A stretch of 64,000 nt of DNA from Microglena sp. YARC (Eukaryota > Chlorophyta > Chlorophyceae > Chlamydomonadales > Chlamydomonadaceae), in assembly GCA_022414725.1 (NCBI GenBank), contig CM039462.1:95401363-95465362 (forward strand), given 5' to 3'. The translations under genes and the position numbers were made by a program. The notes below the pieces were generated by a model. It saw only the letters and a list, made by a program, of their open reading frames with translations, ran no database searches and was not told where the DNA came from. Below are positions 60,481 through 64,000 of the stretch, one piece after another; within the stretch, counting starts at the first letter, position 1, and every line of letters starts with the position of its first letter.

Positions 60481-63200
60481 AATATCTCCACATGTTAAAT
60501 ATCACCAATATCACACCTGATATAATACTACTAACCAATATCCACCACCGATAAATATCACTTCCGATATCATCACTTGATGAAACATCACCGATGTCAC
60601 CACCTAGATAAATATCAACCAATATCACCCCCAATACCACCACCACCACCACGAGCACCACCCATTTCTCCACTGAATAAATCAATACCACTAATATCAC
60701 TACCGCCATGACCATCAAGCCAGGTTTCATCACTGTAAAAATCAACAAACACCACCAACATCAGCATCTATTTCAATATTCAAATGCGACATCACCAATA
60801 TTTCTACCAACACCATCACCATTTCATCACTGCATAAATCGATGTCACCAATATCACCACAACCATGATGACCATCACCCATGTCACCACTGTATAAATC
60901 GATATCACCAATATCACCACCACCACGACCATCAGCCAAGTCAACACTGCATAAATCGATGTAGTTAACTCGACACAATGGATGATTAGGTCCATAGCTG
61001 CTGCTTTCAAAATTCGCTCAGTGAATGTTCATATTTGAAAAAGGACTAGGAATTTCCCGCTGCGTGCAATCTCGGCCGCGCTGGCATTGAGCCTACCCAT
61101 AGTACCATCTAGGGTGAAGGGTTCGGTTTTTCCAGGGTAGCAACCCTTGTGATATGAGTTTGCCTCACCAATATCTCCGGCAAAATATCAGCATATATTT
61201 CAATAATCAAATTTGACCATGACCAATATCTCCACCACCCAATACCACTGTCACCAACCACCCATTTCACCACTATATAAATCGATGTCACCAATATCAC
61301 CGCCCACCCCACGACCATTCAGCCAGTTCACCACTGCATAAATCAATGTAGCTAACTCGACACAATATATGATTAGGTCCATAGCTGCTGCTTTCAAAAT
61401 TCGCTCAGTGATTGTTCATATTTGAACGAGGACTAGAAAGATATTCTGCTGCGTGCACTCAGTCGCGCAGGCATTCAGCCTACATAGTACCATCTAGGGT
61501 GAAGGGTTCGGTTTTCCAGGGGTAGCAACCCTTGTGATATGAGTTTTGCCTCAACCAATATTCCGCAAATATCAGCATATTATTTCAATAAATCAAATTT
61601 GACATGACCAATAATCTCCAACCACCACCAAACACATACAACCATCCACCCATTTCACCACTGTATAAAAATCAATGTCAACCAATATCACCGCCACCAC
61701 ACCACCATCACCCATTTCAACCACTGTATAAATTCGATGTCACCAATAATTAACTGAAAACATCAGCATCTATTTCATTATTCAAATACGACATGACCAA
61801 AATCACCACCACCACCATCACCATTTCACCACTGCATTAATCAACATCACCACCAACACCACCACAACCATCACCCATTTCATACGTACAAATTAATCAT
61901 CACCACCCACCACGAACAATCAACAGGCCGATTCATTGACCATCACCCATTACACCACTGTATAAATCAACATCACCACCCACCACCGACCATCATGACC
62001 ATCAAACCATTTCACCACTGTAAAAATCAACACCACCCACTACCACCACCACCCACCATCAATGACCATCCACCCATTTCACACTGTAAAAAATCAACAT
62101 CACCACTTACCCACCACCATCATCATGACCATCACCTGCATTACACCACTGTTTAAATTCAACACCACCACCACCACCTAATACCATTCATGACCCATCA
62201 CGCCGTTTCACCACTGTGTAAATCAACATCACCACCACCCACCCACCATCATGACATCACCATTTCACCACTGGTATAATCAACATCACCACCACCACCA
62301 ATCATGACCATCACCCCCATTTCACACCCACTTGTAAAATTTTTTCAACACAATTCACCAACCACCACCAACCACCATCATGACCATCAAAACCCATTTC
62401 ACAACAAACACTGTATAATCAACATCACCACCACCACCACCCCATCATGACCATCACCCATTTCACCACTGTATAAAACAAATCACCAACCACCCCCCAT
62501 CACCATCACCACCACCATCACCCATGACCATACCCATTTCACCACTGTAAAAATCAACATAAACCACCACCACCACCACCATCATGACCATCACCCATTT
62601 CACCACTGTATAAATCAACATCACCACCACCACCACAACCATCACCTATTTTCCACGCGATATGGCAAATCGATAATCACCACCCACCACCACCACAACC
62701 ATTACAGGGACTGTATAAATTGATATCGCCAACACCACCACCATGACCATCACAACCATCACCCATTTCACCACTGTATAAATCGATATTACCACTATCA
62801 CCACCATCACCTATTAGGCAATTATAAAAATCAGCATCACCACCACCACCACAACCATCATGACCATCACCCATTTCCCCACTGCATAAATCAATATCAC
62901 CACCAATATCAGCATCTATTTCAATATTCAAAATTCGAAATCACCAATATCTCCACCACCACCATCACCCATTGCATCACTGTATAAATCAATATCTCCA
63001 ATATCACCACCACCACGACCATCAGCCAGTTCACCACTGTATAAATCAATATCACAGCCAACACCAGCATCTATTTCAATATTCAAATTCGACATGACCA
63101 ATATCACCACCACCACCACAACCATCACCCATTTCAATATGTTTAAATCGACATCACCAACTTCACCACCACCACCACCACCCACACCACCAGTAGGTAG
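60481..63200. repeat. Degenerate CACCA/ATTTCACCACTGTATAA satellite
   Basis: Loose units of about 60-70 bp with CCCATTTCACCACTGTATAA and ATCAACATCACCACCACC. The plus strand is very poor in G. Quality looks lower between about 61540 and 62700 (many one-base doublings). No supported gene. Confidence 0.8.
60961..61560. repeat. Two copies of a non-satellite block inside the satellite
   Basis: TAACTCGACACAAT to TTGTGATATGAG (about 200 bp) occurs at 60965-61161 and 61353-61540, offset about 388 bp. It contains GCTGCTGCTTTCAAAATTCG and ACCATCTAGGGTGAAGGG. Nature unknown; it may mark a tandem duplication of a larger piece. Confidence 0.7.
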
Positions 63201-63237
63201 TAAGCACGGACGGACAACGAAACTTTAGTAGTATAGA
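63201..63237 (-). repeat. Short copy of the 3' border sequence of the 46-kb LINE fragment
   Basis: GCACGGACGGACAACGAAACTTTAGTAGTA here matches with few changes GCACGGACGGACAATGCAAC... at about 45990-46020 (shown in part). It sits in the CCA satellite. Perhaps a LINE end. Confidence 0.55.
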
Positions 63238-63318
63238 TCACCACCACCACCACCAGTGTGTTAACTGGATCTGTATCATCAATATCTCCAAGACCATCAC
63301 CACCACTAGACCACTCAC

Positions 63319-63450
63319 GTAGTCCTCCGCTCCTCGACCGCTAGTGCTTGTGATGAATTCACCATCTTGTGTATTCTTGTGAGTGCAGCATCGACCGAAG
63401 CAGCCTTTCTGCGCCCAGCGAGAGCAGCCGAAAAAGCTGCAGCGCCCCAT
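63319..63450 (-). CDS. Host gene candidate first coding exon with CX4C...CX2H motif
   Basis: ATG at 63448-63450 opens 44 codons ending at a consensus donor TAC|GTGAGT (63313-63318). The product starts MGRCSFFGCSRWAQKG and continues CFGRCCTHK: CX4C then CX2H, with an AQ-x-G spacing like the small Cys/His modules of many algal, oomycete and plant regulatory proteins. The next intron would contain the satellites down to 58.8 kb. Exon phase is 0. The non-repetitive sequence around it contrasts with the neighbouring satellite. Confidence 0.5.
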
Positions 63451-64000
63451 TTACTGTGCGCGAAAGCACTATATTTATCGCAACTTCAAATGAGGTTGCA
63501 ATAGGAAGGTGCTGTGTTGGAGAGCTAAGGGAGCGTGCTATCTAGCTTTCAGATGCAGCGTGAGAGAGACGAATCGCGCAATATATGATGGAACCGGAGC
63601 GCAACAAGATTCACACCATGATAAGGTGTGGATGCTAGTTATTCAAAACGGGATGGAGGAGATGTGATGATAAACCTGGGACGCGTACGTGCGCTGATTT
63701 GTTCGAATGAACGAAAGCAAGTTAGATGGTGGTGGAATGTGCGTATTCAGGGAGATACAAGTGGTAGAGCCAGAGCGCTCAATAGCACTAGTCGGTGTCC
63801 AAATAGTGTTGATTGAACTTGAACTGATGGAGAAGAATCTTGGTGTGGACAAATCAGCGAGTGGTACTGCATTAGTTTGTAGTGCTCATAGTGAGCACAC
63901 TCAGCACTCAGTGGGCTGGCGTACAGCCTGAGGGCGGTTGTCATTCCCAACTGACAGAACTGACATGTGCATGTGCATGTGGGTGGGCTTGACAGCTCGC
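63451..64000. other. Upstream region of the host gene, no gene seen
   Basis: Non-repetitive sequence of ordinary composition. It probably holds the 5' UTR and promoter of the minus-strand gene. Small ORFs on both strands lack support. GCATGTGCATGTG near 63970 is a short tandem repeat. Confidence 0.35.

Noticed and set aside
59041..63200. CRISPR-like array
   Set aside because: Units are contiguous low-complexity satellite without unique spacers, in a eukaryotic setting and without cas genes.

Overview
The window looks like nuclear DNA of a eukaryote, most likely a microalga. Grounds are a polinton-like-virus capsid module, a LINE of the Dualen/RandI type (both APE and RLE endonucleases, first known from the green alga Chlamydomonas), a Ty1/copia element, a tRNA-derived SINE, spliced host exons and extreme simple-sequence content. 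The assignment to an alga, possibly of the green lineage, is inference.

Layout. 1-8545 is an AT-rich viral morphogenesis module: a divergent fibre-like gene running off the left edge, then unknown gene, two capsid-like genes (both broken by homopolymer frameshifts), small genes, coiled-coil protein, packaging ATPase, two probable virion proteins and a small glycine/alanine-rich peptide gene. No polymerase or integrase is in view. 8546-9190 is a non-coding flank. 9191-16411 is a young copia retrotransposon with near-identical LTRs, a half-tRNA-type primer site, a UAG between gag and pol, and a SINE inserted in its RNase H. 17340-27999 is a reverse-strand stack of non-autonomous copia derivatives (five LTRs) that sits in a LINE fragment with a 5-bp target duplication; a second element is nested inside it and was then expanded by unequal crossing over. 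28000-29075 holds two reverse LINE 3' fragments. 29191-45016 is one about 11.3-kb LINE (called LINE A: unknown N-terminus, Josephin-like protease, APE, RT, RNase H, CCHC, RLE-like) into which a second LINE (LINE B, 36275-40760) has inserted. 46046-47602 holds further LINE A pieces.

47.6-63.5 kb looks at first like pure tandem repeats, but it appears to contain a host gene on the minus strand. I find five candidate exons: 63319-63450 with a start codon and a Cys/His motif, then 56330-56500, 54725-54876, 52809-52972 and 50082-50150, with splice-like borders and largely compatible phases. Three of these exons lie exactly at the junction of two tandem arrays, and each array is built from copies of that exon's adjoining edge plus intron. 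The last two exons together resemble an AP2-like DNA-binding domain, so the gene may encode a transcription factor.

How the parts relate: the retroelements are nested in a readable order (LINE A fragments, then copia derivative P, then Q inside P; LINE B inside LINE A; SINE inside copia and inside the exon-edge array). Most coding genes outside the host gene belong to mobile elements.
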